This document shows, one piece after another, positions 62,646 to 64,000 of a DNA stretch of 64,000 nucleotides (the first letter of the stretch is position 1; every line of letters starts with the position of its first letter). The stretch is from an uncultured Lachnospiraceae bacterium. GTDB lineage: Bacteria > Bacillota > Clostridia > Lachnospirales > Lachnospiraceae. A program made the position numbers and the translations under genes. The notes beneath the pieces were generated by a model, which did no database searches, had not been told where the DNA came from, and saw nothing but the letters and a program-made list of their open reading frames with translations. Location: the NCBI GenBank assembly GCA_946554445.1, contig CAMNSD010000014.1, positions 1 through 64,000 on the forward strand, given 5' to 3'.

Positions 62646-64000
62646 TTAATTGTTCTTACTTCCCTCTATCACGATCATCCGCTCATCATCCGGAAAATCC
62701 CTACCGGCAGCGCCTTCCTTATAAACGCTGACTTCCACATCATAAATCAATTCTGTGATATCTGTGTCCGCCGGAGCCGCTCCCATAGGATTACGGACAC
62801 CGTCCAAAGAATATAATTGTACCGTATTAATAGCCGGCTTAGTATCTGTGAATTGATCTGGCGTATTAAATATGTTTTTCGTTTCATCCCACAGGTGTTC
62901 CCCTGTCAGATAACTCTTACCCACCAAATTCGTCCCAAGATTGGTCTTTAAGGTAAACTTACTGACATCCATCGGTCCAGACTTCCCATTTATTCTAACC
63001 CATGGCGCATATCCCATCTCTTTCGCCATCAACTGGGCATCTGTCAATACTTCATCCGGATTCTTATCCGCTGAGGGTACTTGCTTGGCAATCAGAAGAT
63101 TCAACTTGGCATCTGAATTATTATTAATCTCTATCTTATCTTCTATAGCGACATACAACGGATAATAAATAATATTAACATTAATTTCCTCTCCGCTCAC
63201 ATCCCCGTAGAGTTCATCTTGTACCCAAACCAGGGAACCCATATCGCCATAAATCGCAACTGGCGGATTGCCGGGATATGTGAATTCATACTCATCTGTA
63301 ACATACATATATATCTTGAAGTTTCCCTCTTCATCCTTCTCCGTGTCGCTCTGTTTCAGATTCACCTTAATCGTCCTACTAACATTAAAAACCTGGTCCA
63401 ATGTCTTAAAGGTAAGCCCATCCCGTATTTCCTGCGCAACGTTGTCGGCATCCAAAGCCGCTTTAATGTCCGCATCTTCAAGAGCACCTTTCAATATCGC
63501 CCGTCTAATCTTCTCCGTCTCCACAAAAGTCCCGTTATTCTTATCAATGCTTCTGGCATCCGCCATAGTGGAATTGTTAAACAGATTATCATGGACCGCA
63601 GAACCTTCCATATACCCTCTCGCGTCCACCTTCACCAGCGCATCGAACTTACTCCCCTGCATGGACACATCCCGCAGGCTAAAGTAATAGATACCTGGCG
63701 TGGGGTTCCCGCTCTCGTCCACTTCCATGCCGGTCTCCTCTGCAATGGCGCCTTTGATCAGGTTATCATCTATCACATAGAACTCATTCCCCGGTGTAAA
63801 CTGCGTCTTTAACTCCTCGATATCATAAGCTTTCAAACCCTCCATGATATCCTGCGCCAGGGTAGTGGCCCGCAGTGTCTGCCGGGACTTGATATTTAAT
63901 CTGTTAGAGGCAAGGAACAGATTTAACATCGGTATCACAATGATTGCCAGAATCACCACTGCAATCAACAGTTCCAGCAGGGAAAAACCCGCATCTTTAT
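62646..64000 (-). CDS. Prepilin (PilV-like), start cut by the right window edge
   Basis: The frame is open to the window end. Just inside it reads KDAG|FSLLELLIAVVILAIIVI, a complete prepilin cleavage site with +5 Glu, so only a few N-terminal residues are missing. The body (over 400 aa) is beta-rich, again longer than ordinary minor pilins. A start at 63968 within the helix would be wrong. Genes for the assembly ATPase, platform protein and prepilin peptidase are expected beyond the edge. Confidence 0.8.
   Translation of the reverse strand, partial: KDAGFSLLELLIAVVILAIIVIPMLNLFLASNRLNIKSRQTLRATTLAQDIMEGLKAYDIEELKTQFTPGNEFYVIDDNLIKGAIAEETGMEVDESGNPTPGIYYFSLRDVSMQGSKFDALVKVDARGYMEGSAVHDNLFNNSTMADARSIDKNNGTFVETEKIRRAILKGALEDADIKAALDADNVAQEIRDGLTFKTLDQVFNVSRTIKVNLKQSDTEKDEEGNFKIYMYVTDEYEFTYPGNPPVAIYGDMGSLVWVQDELYGDVSGEEINVNIIYYPLYVAIEDKIEINNNSDAKLNLLIAKQVPSADKNPDEVLTDAQLMAKEMGYAPWVRINGKSGPMDVSKFTLKTNLGTNLVGKSYLTGEHLWDETKNIFNTPDQFTDTKPAINTVQLYSLDGVRNPMGAAPADTDITELIYDVEVSVYKEGAAGRDFPDDERMIVIEGSKNN

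Noticed and set aside
1-64000. tRNA, rRNA or CRISPR arrays
   Set aside because: No cloverleaf-like, rRNA or regularly spaced repeat-spacer pattern was seen on either strand by eye.

Overview
The window comes from a motile, Gram-positive anaerobe of the Clostridia, most likely a Lachnospiraceae member (Roseburia/Eubacterium-like). Evidence: a single giant fla/che operon in Bacillus/Clostridium order, CodY, FliY instead of a simple FliN, CheC and CheD, SwrD and SwrB-like proteins, Rpn-type nucleases and a DUF5057-type surface protein. Species cannot be fixed from the sequence alone. Almost everything is on the minus strand; only a small XRE-like gene and two Rpn-type nuclease genes are on the plus strand.

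Layout: (1) 1-4711 is an AT-rich accessory islet: the start of a serine recombinase with paired dyad sites upstream, an unknown 268-aa protein with a Cys cluster, a large Mrr-type nuclease-domain protein, two tiny divergent genes, and about 700 bp of gene-free DNA with several short repeats ending at tsf. (2) 4712-6665 is tsf and rpsB with a structured leader. (3) 6687-45445 is one roughly 39-kb flagellar/chemotaxis gene train, read right to left: flgB flgC fliE fliF fliG fliH fliI fliJ motE-like fliK flgD TIGR02530-type flgE | flbD/swrD motA motB fliL fliM fliY cheY fliO fliP fliQ fliR flhB flhA flhF flhG pilZ-gene cheB cheA cheW cheC cheD unknown-TM sigD fapA-like unknown swrB-like mltG-like mcp. 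It has a start promoter, a mid-operon terminator plus new promoter between flgE and flbD, a sigma-28-like promoter before fliK, and a strong end terminator. No flagellin, cap, flgM, flgK/L or cheR gene is present. (4) 45594-48608 is codY and topA, so the order topA-codY-fla/che-rpsB-tsf known from Bacillus is kept, but trmFO, xerC/codV and clpQY are missing between topA and codY. (5) 48853-50774 holds two tandem Rpn/PDDEXK nuclease genes, the second lacking its N-terminus. (6) 50803-64000 is a run of five very large secreted or pilin-like genes: a 1669-aa DUF5057-like protein, a 1143-aa prepilin with grafted Ig-like and Cys-rich domains, a small GspH-like prepilin, an 882-aa PilX-like protein, and a prepilin cut by the right edge.

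How it works together: CodY probably senses nutrients and controls itself through a CodY-like box upstream of its own promoter. The fla/che genes build the basal body, C ring, export gate, rod and hook, the MotAB stator and the CheA/W/Y/B/C/D signal chain; SigD then drives late genes, and a PilZ protein links c-di-GMP to motility. The right-hand cluster looks like the tip or minor-pilin part of a type IV pilus-like machine whose ATPase, platform and peptidase genes would lie beyond the window. It is the best candidate for an undescribed system.
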